A DNA stretch of 64,000 nucleotides from Microcoleus sp. AS-A8 (lineage in GTDB: Bacteria > Cyanobacteriota > Cyanobacteriia > Cyanobacteriales > Coleofasciculaceae): positions 558,001 through 622,000 of the forward strand of contig JAMPKV010000001.1 of NCBI GenBank assembly GCA_039962225.1. Reading direction: 5' to 3'. A program made the translations under genes and the position numbers. This document shows positions 27,266-36,507 of the stretch, in pieces (position 1 is the stretch's first letter; every line of letters starts with the position of its first letter). The notes beneath the pieces are model-generated. The model did no database searches, was not told the DNA's origin, and saw only the letters and a list, made by a program, of their open reading frames with translations.

Positions 27266-27406
27266 TTAGCTGGGCGATGGGCTCGACTCAGCTGGAGCGC
27301 CTCCCGGTGAAGGACTTTCTCCAGAGCCGCCCTCGCTAGAATTGCAGGCTCCCAAAGTGGTGGCCAAAGTGAGTAAGAGAACCAAACCCATTAATTTTTT
27401 ATTCAT
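27266..27406 (-). CDS. 46-residue lipoprotein
   Basis: A short gene with an excellent ribosome site (AGGAG four bases before the ATG). The product begins MNKKLMGLVLLLTLATT, reaches a lipobox Leu-Gly-Ala-Cys with Cys21, and then has a 25-residue Ser/Gly/Pro/Glu tail (SPSPGGAPAESSPSPS). It should be exported, lipidated at Cys21 and anchored in a membrane. The tail is too short and disordered to be an enzyme. Such tiny Ser/Pro-rich lipoproteins are known in cyanobacteria but have no assigned role. It is often missed because of its length. Confidence 0.7.
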   Translation of the reverse strand: MNKKLMGLVLLLTLATTLGACNSSEGGSGESPSPGGAPAESSPSPS

Positions 27407-27946
27407 ACACTCCTCTTTTTTTCACGGGCTACGTTAAAAGAATGTTACGAAGACCCATTTCAATTCTACTGTTTTAGCATGAAGAATTGTTTTTTACGCC
27501 ATGCCTTCGCCCAGGCCCTGATTATTGTAAGTGTCCGATGGGCTTAATGACCAGCACGGTAACCCCTTGCACAACTTGCTCAACTCCCCAAAAGTATTGC
27601 GGAGCGTAAATGTAAATACAGTTCTTTACGGGAAAACACAATATGATTACATTCAAAGATAGCCTGTTGCCAAGGGATTTTTAGGATGATTTCAAACTTG
27701 GGCCTCTGATATCGGCCTAATATCTGCCTAAAATTTAGAGGTAAAGCTCCCTCGGCCTAAAAGGCGTGAGAGACTTGAGGAAGCAGGAGGAGAAATCCAA
27801 AGACTTTTGGAAATGAGTCTTAACGAATACTCCCTATCACCCTCTCTCTCACTTACACCTTCTTCTGGTGTGGCGTTTCCTCCCATCATGAAAGAAGGGG
27901 GATAAGCTTCTACGGCTACCCTCTTTAGTTAGATGGGTGTGGGGTA
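27407..27946. other. 540-base gene-free region
   Basis: Divergent region between the lipoprotein gene (minus) and the histidine kinase gene (plus). Near 27705-27770 the phrase CGGCCTAA occurs twice with further partial copies. I see no credible open reading frame or RNA gene. Confidence 0.4.
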
Positions 27947-30214
27947 TTGATCAAGCGAGGCACTGTGTTCCCTACTGTCAATCAGGCTTTTCAATTTCTG
28001 CAAACCTTGAGCCAGTCCCCTGGACGACAAGCCGCGCTCTTAAGGAAAATCGTGGATCGCATCCGAAATTCGCTGGAATTGCAAGTAGTCCTGCAAACGG
28101 CGGTGGATGAAGTCGCAACCTTGCTCAAATTAGATAGCTGTATTTTTTTATGGTATCTCAAGGATACACAGCAGATCAGAGTCGTCTGTGAACGCACCCA
28201 CGATTCGCACTCTTACTCTCTTTTGGGCTACTATCCCCTAGAAAGCTTTGGAGCTGTCGCCTCTGCTGTCGCTACGGGTAAGCTGATGATGGAGAACGGT
28301 AGGGTAGCCCCCCAGGGAAGATTGTTACGTTTGGTTCTGCGAAAACCTCCCTGGTTAAAACAAGTGTTAAGACAGCACGGAAAAAATAGGCAGAACCAGG
28401 GGAATCAATCGCCTCATGATTTCCCGGAAAATGACTCTCAAGCGGATAGACAAGTTTTAGGTTATCAGGCGAACCTACTGATTCCCGTCACAGGTAAAGA
28501 AGATGGGATTGGGTTCATGGCCTGTCTTTCAAAGCAACCTCGCCGTTGGTCGGCGGCAGAAATAGAGTTTTTAGAGTCGATCGCCGAATCGTTAGAAGTT
28601 GCAATCCGTCAAGCGCAGCTCTATGAACAGACCCAAAAACAAGCGATTCGCGAACGCTTGCTCAATCATATTATCAACCAAACCCGTCAAAGTTTCGACA
28701 TCGAGACCATCTTAACCGAAGCGATCGCCCAGCTATTGGAGGCATTGCAAATTGATCGGTGTCTCGTTCATCTCGTCGAGAACCCGCACAACCCAGATCT
28801 AGGTAAATACCAACCCGAATGTCTTCTCACTAGTCAAAAGGGTGATGCTTTCCGACGGAAACATCTGTATGAAGTTTACCGTCCGCCCTTTTCCCCCTCC
28901 ATAGATGACTTTGACCTAACAGGACCGATCACGCAGTGGGTGATCCAACATCGGCAACTGGTGATGATTCCCGACATTACCCAAGATGAACGGATTGGTG
29001 CCAACAACATTGAGTACCAAAAAGCACAGATCAAATCCTCACTAGTGATGCCCGTACAAGCTAACGGTACACTCCAAGCCCTGCTTTATCTCAATCAGTG
29101 TTCGCAGATCCGCGATTGGTCAAAGAATGACCAAGAACTCGCCCAGTCCGTAGCGGATCAACTCGCCATTTCCTTACAACAAGCCTATCTGTATGCCTGT
29201 ACCCAGCAACAAGCTAGAGAAAGCGCACTGCAAGCCCAAAAAATGTCGGAAATGCTGGAAGAACTACGATTAGCGCAAACCCAGCTGATCCAAAGCGAAA
29301 AAATGTCGAGTTTAGGTCGAATGGTAGCTGGGGTGGCTCATGAAATCAATAATCCGGTTAACTTTATCTACGGCAACATCCCCTATGTAGAAAATTACGT
29401 GCGTGACCTGATTCGATTAGTACAAGCTTACCAATTGTACTATCCTCAGCCTGCCGCCCACATCCAACATCTGGCGGAGGAAACCGATATGGATTTTTTA
29501 CTCAGAGATTTGCCCAAGATTCTCAAATCCATGGAATCTGGAGCCGAGCGAATTCATGAGATCGTTCAGGTTTTACAAAAATTTGCGGGTAGCCAGGTTG
29601 CCCCCCTGAAAGTTATCGATCTCAATGCCGCGTTAGAGAGTACGCTATTGATTCTGCACAGCCAGATGAATAGCGAGATCCAGGTCGAGCGTTCCTATGA
29701 CCACTTACCGCCCGTGGAGTGTTACCCAAAGCCGATTAATCAAGCCTTCCTGTGCATTCTCACGAACGCGATGGAAGCACTCAAGCGTTCGCCTAACGAT
29801 CATAAAGTCATCACAGTGCAGACGAAATGGTTACCCAGCATTGAAATCGGAGATATGGGGCGAGTGCAGATTGCGATCCGAGATAATGGGTTAGGAATTC
29901 AACCAGAAATTCAGCCCAGGATTTTTGAGCCGTTTTTCACCACCAAAGAAGTGGGTCAAGGTAGAGGATTGGGACTAACGGTCACTTATCAAACCATTGT
30001 CAACCAACACCATGGTCGATTAGATGTTAGATCTGGACTCAGTCAAGGCGCAGAGTTCCTGTTGGAAATTCCGGTGAGACATCCCAAACCCATGAAATCT
30101 GACCAAGAAGGAGATCCGGGATTAGGAAACAGGGATTGGAGAGTAGACATGGGAAAGAATCCTAGTCCCCAGACTTCATTACCCAGCCTCCAGTCCTCAA
30201 TACCCAACCTATAA
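27947..30214 (+). CDS. GAF-domain sensor histidine kinase
   Basis: Cytoplasmic hybrid-free sensor kinase of 755 aa. Two GAF domains occupy about residues 30-225 and 240-420. The first contains an unusual basic insertion (about 125-170) rich in R, K, N and Q. The kinase core has the H-box VAHEINNPVNF with phospho-acceptor His465, the N-box LCILTNAMEAL, the G1 box IRDNGLGIQ, and the F/G2 region FEPFFTTKEVGQGRGLGL. A 40-residue polar tail follows. The HxxNNP pattern is typical of cyanobacterial GAF kinases. There is no CBCR or phytochrome Cys motif that I can assign, so the signal is unknown. No response regulator gene is adjacent. The start is uncertain: TTG at 27947 or GTG at 27962. Confidence 0.88.
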   Translation: MIKRGTVFPTVNQAFQFLQTLSQSPGRQAALLRKIVDRIRNSLELQVVLQTAVDEVATLLKLDSCIFLWYLKDTQQIRVVCERTHDSHSYSLLGYYPLESFGAVASAVATGKLMMENGRVAPQGRLLRLVLRKPPWLKQVLRQHGKNRQNQGNQSPHDFPENDSQADRQVLGYQANLLIPVTGKEDGIGFMACLSKQPRRWSAAEIEFLESIAESLEVAIRQAQLYEQTQKQAIRERLLNHIINQTRQSFDIETILTEAIAQLLEALQIDRCLVHLVENPHNPDLGKYQPECLLTSQKGDAFRRKHLYEVYRPPFSPSIDDFDLTGPITQWVIQHRQLVMIPDITQDERIGANNIEYQKAQIKSSLVMPVQANGTLQALLYLNQCSQIRDWSKNDQELAQSVADQLAISLQQAYLYACTQQQARESALQAQKMSEMLEELRLAQTQLIQSEKMSSLGRMVAGVAHEINNPVNFIYGNIPYVENYVRDLIRLVQAYQLYYPQPAAHIQHLAEETDMDFLLRDLPKILKSMESGAERIHEIVQVLQKFAGSQVAPLKVIDLNAALESTLLILHSQMNSEIQVERSYDHLPPVECYPKPINQAFLCILTNAMEALKRSPNDHKVITVQTKWLPSIEIGDMGRVQIAIRDNGLGIQPEIQPRIFEPFFTTKEVGQGRGLGLTVTYQTIVNQHHGRLDVRSGLSQGAEFLLEIPVRHPKPMKSDQEGDPGLGNRDWRVDMGKNPSPQTSLPSLQSSIPNL

Positions 30215-30342
30215 TCATTAGCGACCACGACCAACTGCTGATGCTAGGATGGGTTCCATTATTAAGTAATGAGCCAATAACGAGTTAGCAGATAACGAAT
30301 CGTTATTTGCTATCATCCCAACGAAAAACTGCGAAACATGTT

Positions 30343-30867
30343 ATGAATGCTGCCCAACGCTCAGTTTTGCCTCAACCCCGTCGGTCTAGACGATCAGCTA
30401 CTCACTCCAAGGTAACGCAACCCAAAGTAGCCCTCTCTTCAAGCGTGACCAGTATGCCGTCTAGAACGGCTGGACAGAAGGTCGAAAAGCTCAATGTATC
30501 CCAACAGCCAAAACCGATTTGGCTATCCTCGTTACTCGTTTTGCAGCGTGGGTCTGACCTGATGGCCTTCTTCCTGGTGACCACGACTCTGACGATTTAT
30601 TCCTGGACAGTTTACACCCAGCAGCAGTGGACGCAAGATTATCGTAAACTAGAAGCTCTGCAACGCCAGGAGCGGCAACTGACAACAGCGAACGCCGTCA
30701 TGAAAGATCAGTTGGCTCAACAAGCGGAAAGACCCGCTACAGGTCTGGTGGCTCCTAGCCAAGCCAATACAATTTATCTACCCTCAGCGCCCCAGCGCCC
30801 ATTCAATGAATCTCCCATGAGAAGTGCTGACCCAGAACCCGGGGGCAAGACGCCGTTGGGCTACTAG
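30343..30867 (+). CDS. FtsL-like bitopic membrane protein upstream of ftsI
   Basis: About 174 aa. A basic Pro/Arg/Ser/Thr-rich cytoplasmic N-terminus (about 70 residues) is followed by one membrane helix (DLMAFFLVTTTLTIYSWTVY) and a short coiled coil (residues QDYRKLEALQRQERQL and onward, Gln/Leu/Ala-rich), then a Pro-rich tail. Position immediately before ftsI and the helix-plus-coil topology fit an FtsL-type divisome protein that bridges FtsQ/FtsB and FtsI, although sequence conservation of FtsL is too low to prove it. The ATG at 30343 is preferred over the TTG at 30307. Confidence 0.6.
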   Translation: MNAAQRSVLPQPRRSRRSATHSKVTQPKVALSSSVTSMPSRTAGQKVEKLNVSQQPKPIWLSSLLVLQRGSDLMAFFLVTTTLTIYSWTVYTQQQWTQDYRKLEALQRQERQLTTANAVMKDQLAQQAERPATGLVAPSQANTIYLPSAPQRPFNESPMRSADPEPGGKTPLGY

Positions 30868-31009
30868 GATTTCCAGAAGCGATCACTTAGGATATTGGAG
30901 TTCAACGAGCCATCCAGCTCAAAACTCAAGACGGCTCAGCGGGAGGTGACCCCCCATAACTCAAAACTCGTCTCAAGTACCACGTTTCAGACTGCTGCTG
31001 GTCTGGGGA

Positions 31010-32689
31010 TTGATGATGGCAGCGGGTCTGGGTATCTTAGTCAATTTGTATCGATTGCAAGTCACGCAAGCGCCTGTGCTGGAGGAACGAGCTCGTCGGC
31101 AGCAGATGGTGTATCTGCGTCCCTTTGTCCCCCGGCGTTCGATTGTTGACCGGAACGGTAATGTGCTTGCCACAGATCGCCCTGCATACACCCTATATGC
31201 CCACCCTAAGCTGTTCAAAATGTCTAAGGGGGAAATGGCGGCATTACTCGCTCCAATTCTGGGCAAGTCCTCAACCGATTTAGAGAAGCGCTTCAATCAA
31301 AAACAGAGTGGGATTCGGCTTAGTTATGCCTTAACCGAAGACGTAGCAGATCAGGTGGCTCGGCTTCAAGCTAATGGTCTAGAGCTGATTCAACAATACT
31401 CTCGTCTTTATCCGCAGCAGGATTTAGCGGCAGATGTGGTGGGCTATGTTAATGTCGATCACCGGGGACAGGCCGGAGTGGAGTATTCTCAGGAGGATGT
31501 ACTCGAACGAGCTGTTCGCACGCTCCGACTCAGCCGCGCCGGCAATGGCGCACTGATGCCTGACCATGTTCCTGAAGGATTTCTGCACTTTGATGACTTG
31601 CGGTTGCAATTAACCCTCGACAGTCGCCTGCAAAGGGCTGCCCGCTTTGCCCTGAAGCAAAAAATGGAGGAGTTTGGTGCGGATCGGGGCAGTGTGATTG
31701 TGATGGATGTCCGGGATGGTTCTCTGTTAGCAATGGCGACAGAGCCAACCTATAATCCCAACCAGTACTCGAAGTTTGATGTGGGTCGATTTAAGAACTG
31801 GGCGCTTTCAGATCTGTACGAACCCGGTTCGACGTTCAAACCTTTAAACGTCGCGATCGCTTTAGAGGCCGGTGCGATTCAACCCGACAACATGTTTAAC
31901 GATACGGGTCAAATTCAGTTTGGACAGTGGCAGATTGCCAACTTTGACTTTGAATCCAAAGGGGGTCATGGCCTCATCAGTGTTAGTAAGATTCTGGAAT
32001 ACTCCAGCAATATTGGTATGGTTCGGATCATCCAACAGATGAAGTCGAAGGCTTACTATAGCTGGTTAGAAAGGCTCGGTTTGGGGCAAAAAGTGGCGAT
32101 TGATTTGCCCTTCGAGACCGCAGGACAGCTCAAAAGTGAGCGGCGATTTACGGCGGGGCCTGTTAATGCGGCAACAGCCTCGTTTGGTCAAGGCTTTTCG
32201 TTAACCCCCATTCAACTCACTCAGATGCACGCCGCTTTAGCTAATGGGGGCAAGCTCGTGACTCCCCATGTTGTTCAGGGGCTATTTGATAGTAAAGGAC
32301 AACTCCACTGGCAACCCCGCCGCCCAGCACCACGATCCATCTTCTCCCCAAAAACCACCCAGGCGGTGATTGAGATGATGGAAAATGTCGTCACTCAGGG
32401 CACTGGAAAAAATGCCCAAATTCCGGGTTACCGAATTGCTGGGAAAACAGGTACGGCTCAGAAAGCCAGTCCCACAGGCGGCTATTACTCAAATGCCAAA
32501 ATCACCAGCTTTGTTGGTATTTTTCCCGTAGAGTCTCCTCGCTACGTCGTATTAGCCGTGGTTGATGACCCCAAAGGCAAAGAGGCTTTTGGTTCAACCG
32601 TGACAGCGCCCATTGTTAAGTCTGTAGTCGAAGCCCTGATTTCCATTGAACGCATCCCACCCAGTCAGCCCATAGAGCCGACAAACTAA
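31010..32689 (+). CDS. ftsI: Septal peptidoglycan transpeptidase FtsI (PBP3/PBP2x type), N-terminus uncertain
   Basis: Class B penicillin-binding protein that cross-links septal peptidoglycan. From the TTG at 31010 the product (559 aa) has a membrane helix already in progress, a dimerisation/pedestal domain (RSIVDRNGNVLATDR near residue 45), and a transpeptidase domain with the catalytic motifs Ser274-Thr-Phe-Lys277, Ser332-Ser-Asn334 and Lys479-Thr-Gly. The frame stays open upstream to about 30950 and reads VPRFRLLLVWGLMM, which completes the membrane helix, but no ATG, GTG or TTG exists there. The true start is probably upstream in another frame (TTG at 30895), implying a sequence error or frameshift, or else the protein begins at TTG 31010/ATG 31013 with a shortened helix. 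Confidence 0.88.
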   Translation: MMMAAGLGILVNLYRLQVTQAPVLEERARRQQMVYLRPFVPRRSIVDRNGNVLATDRPAYTLYAHPKLFKMSKGEMAALLAPILGKSSTDLEKRFNQKQSGIRLSYALTEDVADQVARLQANGLELIQQYSRLYPQQDLAADVVGYVNVDHRGQAGVEYSQEDVLERAVRTLRLSRAGNGALMPDHVPEGFLHFDDLRLQLTLDSRLQRAARFALKQKMEEFGADRGSVIVMDVRDGSLLAMATEPTYNPNQYSKFDVGRFKNWALSDLYEPGSTFKPLNVAIALEAGAIQPDNMFNDTGQIQFGQWQIANFDFESKGGHGLISVSKILEYSSNIGMVRIIQQMKSKAYYSWLERLGLGQKVAIDLPFETAGQLKSERRFTAGPVNAATASFGQGFSLTPIQLTQMHAALANGGKLVTPHVVQGLFDSKGQLHWQPRRPAPRSIFSPKTTQAVIEMMENVVTQGTGKNAQIPGYRIAGKTGTAQKASPTGGYYSNAKITSFVGIFPVESPRYVVLAVVDDPKGKEAFGSTVTAPIVKSVVEALISIERIPPSQPIEPTN

Positions 32690-32701
32690 ATGGCGATTAG
32701 C

Positions 32702-34840
32702 TTAATCCACCTCCGAGGCTCTGGTTTGACTTTGCTGCACTTGCTCTAACAACTGCTCAACCGTATAGGCTGGTTCTTTGCAACTGAGTCCCTGGCAGAC
32801 TAAACCCACTACATCTTGGGGTAATTGGGTTTCTAATTGAAAGATACTGGCTGGCCAGTAGCGAGTACTCAGGGAAGTCAGGAAATCATCACTAGAGCGA
32901 ATCAGGGTACAGTGGCAATACCAATCCAAGGCCGTAAATAAGCTGGGACACACCTGGGGAGACTGGTTCATCACCCGACTAAAGGCTTGCAGAGCTTGCT
33001 CTGCCTGATCGAGGTACTGGAGGTCTTCCGTTAGCAAAGCCAGACGCACCAGATTGGCGATCGCAATTCCATTCGCCGAGGGGGTGGCATTATCAGCATA
33101 GCTACGCTCCCTCACTAACAACTCACCACTAGCATCACTAGCGGCATTGTAATACCCTCCTAATTCCACACTCCACAGGAATTCATCAAACTCTTCCTGC
33201 ACCCGAATCGCTTTCTCTAGCCAGTAGGAAGGTTGAATGTTAGAAGGTTGAAGATTTGAAGGTTGATGGTTAGAAGGTTGGTTTGAACTTTCCAGGTGCG
33301 CCCTGCTCACTGACCAACTCGCTTGATGCAAATCCAACAGCGCTTTGATAAACAGGGCGTAATCTTCAGACTGCGCCAGCACTGAGGGTTGACCGTCATA
33401 ATTGAGTCGGTGGAAGCGTCCCTGCACCCATTGGTAATTTAAGATGAACTGAGCTGCATCTGCGGCTAATTGCCAATATTCTGGCTGATGAAATACACTG
33501 TACGCTCGCGCTAAACCAGAAATCATCAAGCTATTCCAGGCGACAATCATTTTTGTATCGGTTACCGCTGGAATCCGACCCGGCCAATCATTCCGTTTCG
33601 CTTCCTGATTATTGCGGGCGGGTGGGAACGTGTCTAAGACATCGGGCTTTGAACCATAACGCACGGCAAACAGTTTAGCTAAAGCAGCTTCAACCGTCTC
33701 ACTTAACTCCTGGGAGTGACGGCGCTGCAAAACGTTTGTCCCTTCAAAGTTGCCCTCGGCTGTAATTGTAAATTGCTGCTTGAGTTCCGTTAACTCTTCA
33801 GGGGTTAAGAGTTGTTCCAATTCCCCATAACTCCAGACATAAAACGCCCCTTCCTCTGGCTCAACCGCATGGGGTTCACTGAAGCTGTCGGCATCCTGAG
33901 CGGCATAAAAGAACCCCTGAGGTGAGGTCATTTCCCGCCTGAGCCATTGGACAGTACCCGCGATCGCTCGTTTAAACGCAGGTTCGGTGATGCCTGAACT
34001 CCACAAATTCGCCAGATACTCAACAATTTGCCCATTGTCATAGAGCATTTTCTCAAAGTGAGGCACCGTCCATGTGGCGTCAACCGTGTAACGGTGAAAC
34101 CCACCTGCCACATGATCGTAAATGCCACCTTTTGCCAGGTCTAATCCACGCGATCGCGCCGCTTGAAAAGAATCATATTTAGACTCAAACTTAAACCGAG
34201 TCCCCCTCAGTACCAGTTCAGCATAAGGCATCATCGGGAAGCTGGGGCCATAGCTAGCGGCACTGACAACACCAGTATTCGTCTCGATCCCACGCTCTAG
34301 CAAGTCTTCGCTCAATGGTTCGCCTCCAGGAGGGACACTCACCTGCTGGAGGTTTGTGAGAATCTCTTCTTTAAAAGTTTGAAGCTTGGTTTTTTCTAGA
34401 TCGTAGAAGCGACGAACCGCTTGCAGCACTTGCAAAAATCCGGGGCGTCCGTAGCGGGGTGCCACAGGAAAGTAGGTGCCACCATAAAACGGCACCCGCT
34501 CATCAGGAGTGAGAAAAACGTTCAGAGGCCAACCGCCTTGACCCGTCATCATCTGCAACGCCTGCATGTAAATGCTATCAATATCCGGTCGCTCTTCCCG
34601 GTCTACCTTAATCGGCAGGAAATTGGCGTTCATGAACTCGGCGATCGCGGCATTAGAAAATGCTTCTCCTTCCATCACCGTGCACCAGTGGCAACTAGAG
34701 TACCCAATCGAAAGAAAAATTGGCTTATTAGCCACCTTTGCTGTTTCCAAGGCTTCATCACACCAAGGCCACCAATCAATGGGGTTTTCAGCGTGTTTAC
34801 GGAGATAAAGGCTTTGAGAGTGGGCAAGACGATTGCTCAT
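32702..34840 (-). CDS. YyaL/DUF255-type thioredoxin-fold and glycosidase-like protein
   Basis: Member of the YyaL/SPATA20 family, 712 aa. An N-terminal thioredoxin-like domain opens with NPIDWWPWCDEAL and carries the CxxC pair Cys50-His-Trp-Cys53, followed by a large alpha/alpha-toroid domain related to six-hairpin glycosidases (HFEKMLYDNGQIVEYLANL near 260, ADNATPSANGIAIANL near 600). Proposed roles include redox or sugar-epimerase-like functions, but none is established in bacteria. Inserted near residues 519-538 is a low-complexity QPSN repeat that arises from a 15-bp tandem repeat. It converges with ftsI, ending 13 bases from its stop. Cytoplasmic; function unknown. Confidence 0.88.
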   Translation of the reverse strand: MSNRLAHSQSLYLRKHAENPIDWWPWCDEALETAKVANKPIFLSIGYSSCHWCTVMEGEAFSNAAIAEFMNANFLPIKVDREERPDIDSIYMQALQMMTGQGGWPLNVFLTPDERVPFYGGTYFPVAPRYGRPGFLQVLQAVRRFYDLEKTKLQTFKEEILTNLQQVSVPPGGEPLSEDLLERGIETNTGVVSAASYGPSFPMMPYAELVLRGTRFKFESKYDSFQAARSRGLDLAKGGIYDHVAGGFHRYTVDATWTVPHFEKMLYDNGQIVEYLANLWSSGITEPAFKRAIAGTVQWLRREMTSPQGFFYAAQDADSFSEPHAVEPEEGAFYVWSYGELEQLLTPEELTELKQQFTITAEGNFEGTNVLQRRHSQELSETVEAALAKLFAVRYGSKPDVLDTFPPARNNQEAKRNDWPGRIPAVTDTKMIVAWNSLMISGLARAYSVFHQPEYWQLAADAAQFILNYQWVQGRFHRLNYDGQPSVLAQSEDYALFIKALLDLHQASWSVSRAHLESSNQPSNHQPSNLQPSNIQPSYWLEKAIRVQEEFDEFLWSVELGGYYNAASDASGELLVRERSYADNATPSANGIAIANLVRLALLTEDLQYLDQAEQALQAFSRVMNQSPQVCPSLFTALDWYCHCTLIRSSDDFLTSLSTRYWPASIFQLETQLPQDVVGLVCQGLSCKEPAYTVEQLLEQVQQSQTRASEVD
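33225..33286 (-). repeat. In-frame 15-bp tandem repeat inside the YyaL-type gene
   Basis: About four copies of AACCTTC(A/T)AA(C/T)(A/C)(A/T)TC on the minus strand, encoding QPSNH-QPSNL-QPSNI-QPSYW. AACCTTC-type short tandem repeats are common between genes in filamentous cyanobacteria. Here one has entered a gene without breaking the frame. Confidence 0.85.
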
Positions 34841-35171
34841 GACTACTGCTCGGTACTAGGGAGGAGATGCACTTCGAGAATATCTGTTGTCAGTCTATCG
34901 TGGTGGATTCAGCCGCCCTCTGGTGAAAGGTAGAGAAGTTGCAGTGAAACGTTTTTTGAGTAACGAAGACCTAACAGCCTGTGACACCATTAGAAACGAG
35001 GCGATATTTGTTCGTTTACCTTTCCCAGGAGGCAGCAATTCTCAATCGTGAGTTTGGGAAGCCACGTCCATACCCGGCGAGGGTTGAGCGTGGAGGATGT
35101 TACTAGCTTATCGGATGCCTCCGCTCAGTCCTGGCAGAATCTCAGCCTTTCTTAACCTCTTGGAGCTACCC

Positions 35172-35765
35172 ATGAAGCTATCAGAACGCTTTACAGATGC
35201 CCTCACTTATGCGACCCAACTCCACGCCAATCAAACCCGCAAAGGTGGAGGAGTTCCCTATATTTCTCACCTGCTGGGTGTTGCCAGTATTGCCCTGGAA
35301 TATGGAGCCAATGAAGATGAAGCCATTGCCGCACTGCTCCATGATGCCATTGAAGACCAAGGCGGGGCCCCAATCCGGGAAGAAATTCGTCGCCGCTTTG
35401 GCGATACCGTAACCCAAATTGTGGATGGTTGCACCGACGCTGACACGACACCCAAGCCTCCTTGGCGTCAGCGCAAAGAAGCCTATATTGCTCATATTCC
35501 GCAAGCCTGTGCTTCAGTCCGTTTAGTCTCGGCGGCTGATAAGCTACACAATGTTCGCTCAATTCTCAAAGACTATCGCTTAATCCAAGAGGCTGTCTGG
35601 GAGCGCTTTCAGGGCGGTAAAAACGGCACTCTTTGGTATTACCGTACTTTATTGGATACCTTCCGGGCTATTGAGTCAACCCCTCTGATTGATGAATTAG
35701 AGCGGGTTGTCACTGAACTTGAAGAGTTGGTTCGTAGGGCAACCAACAACCAACAGCTCAACTAG
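35172..35765 (+). CDS. HD-domain phosphohydrolase (RelA/SpoT-hydrolase-like)
   Basis: Stand-alone HD_4 domain protein of 197 aa. The metal ligands are visible: His33 (in YISHLLGVA), His57-Asp58 (in ALLHDAIED), and a later Asp in SAADKLHNV (about 121). This is the fold of the (p)ppGpp hydrolase half of RelA/SpoT and of Mesh1. A synthetase domain is absent, so it could be a small alarmone hydrolase or another nucleotide phosphohydrolase. The ATG at 35172 follows TTGGAGC, a good ribosome site, and gives the usual MKLSERFTDAL start. In-frame codons upstream to 35097 look non-coding. No operon partner. Confidence 0.82.
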   Translation: MKLSERFTDALTYATQLHANQTRKGGGVPYISHLLGVASIALEYGANEDEAIAALLHDAIEDQGGAPIREEIRRRFGDTVTQIVDGCTDADTTPKPPWRQRKEAYIAHIPQACASVRLVSAADKLHNVRSILKDYRLIQEAVWERFQGGKNGTLWYYRTLLDTFRAIESTPLIDELERVVTELEELVRRATNNQQLN

Positions 35766-35847
35766 CTAAAGACTTGATCATTCACCCTTGTAAAATGGCA
35801 AATTAGTCTCGGCGTTAGCTGAGCCTATAAACCATCAGGAACTCCTC

Positions 35848-36060
35848 CTAACTCTCTAATTTCTTTTCTAAAAGTGCCAGATAAGCATTAGGCAGCACAA
35901 TCGGCCATAACAAAGTCCCTATAATTAAAACGACCCAAGATAGTTGCTTCTCTCCCGGTGACATGCTCGTATCTCGATGAAAGAACTTGAGCCAAACTTT
36001 GAACAGGCGTTGAGCTATTAGAGAGTAAAAAAGTACAGCAATAATAATCAGTACTTTCAT
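35848..36060 (-). CDS. Small two-helix membrane protein
   Basis: About 70 aa with an N-terminal helix (KVLIIIAVLFYSLIAQRLF), a basic-polar loop (HRDTSMSPGEKQ) and a second helix (LSWVVLIIGTLLWPIVLPNAYL). The ATG at 36060 is used; an in-frame TTG lies nine bases upstream. Similar short proteins of unknown function occur in cyanobacteria. Probably an inner- or thylakoid-membrane protein. Confidence 0.55.
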   Translation of the reverse strand: MKVLIIIAVLFYSLIAQRLFKVWLKFFHRDTSMSPGEKQLSWVVLIIGTLLWPIVLPNAYLALLEKKLES

Positions 36061-36334
36061 TATCTTCAATCCTTATTCTGGGAATATTCACTTGTTTGGT
36101 GGATAAGCTGATGAAGCAACACTTCCGCCGTAAGCAATCCTGACATATTTCTTTATAAATCTCTAGGGTAAATCTGTACTAAGAGGGATGTCTAAGAAAT
36201 AGCATCAGCCACACCCAGGAAAAGTAGACGCCTAACTGATCTCCAGCCTTGCCAAAAGCATGAGGGGGAGTAGAGAAGTGGAGGACTGAAGATGACCGCG
36301 TATAAATAGAATAATGTAGTGATTTGTGATAAAT

Positions 36335-36377
36335 AAAAATTACCTCTAAAGCCAAATAAGTTGGACTTTAGAGGTAA
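36335..36377 (-). terminator. Strong intrinsic terminator of the carotenoid-protein gene
   Basis: On the minus strand TTACCTCTAAAG pairs with CTTTAGAGGTAA (12 perfect pairs), extended by CCAA/TTGG with a single bulge around loop ATAAG. The stem is followed on the minus strand by ATTTTTATTT. It lies about 130 bases after the stop of the helical carotenoid protein gene. The rest of the 36061-36507 gap holds no gene I can support. Confidence 0.75.
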
Positions 36378-36507
36378 GTACGAGTCAGCCACATTAGGAA
36401 TTCACATTTTGAATCCTCAGGGGATAACAAGCGGTATCAATGTTACCTGAAAATATTGTTCTGTTAATTATTTGAGGGGTGTCTATTGCCTAAGAGACTC
36501 ACCCGGT

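Noticed and set aside
30895-31149. 84-codon frame overlapping the ftsI start
   Set aside because: Downstream half is a shadow of ftsI. Only its first ~15 codons may belong to a shifted ftsI N-terminus, noted as a finding instead.
36192-36392. 66-codon minus-strand frame
   Set aside because: It runs through the terminator stem of the carotenoid protein gene and has no ribosome site.
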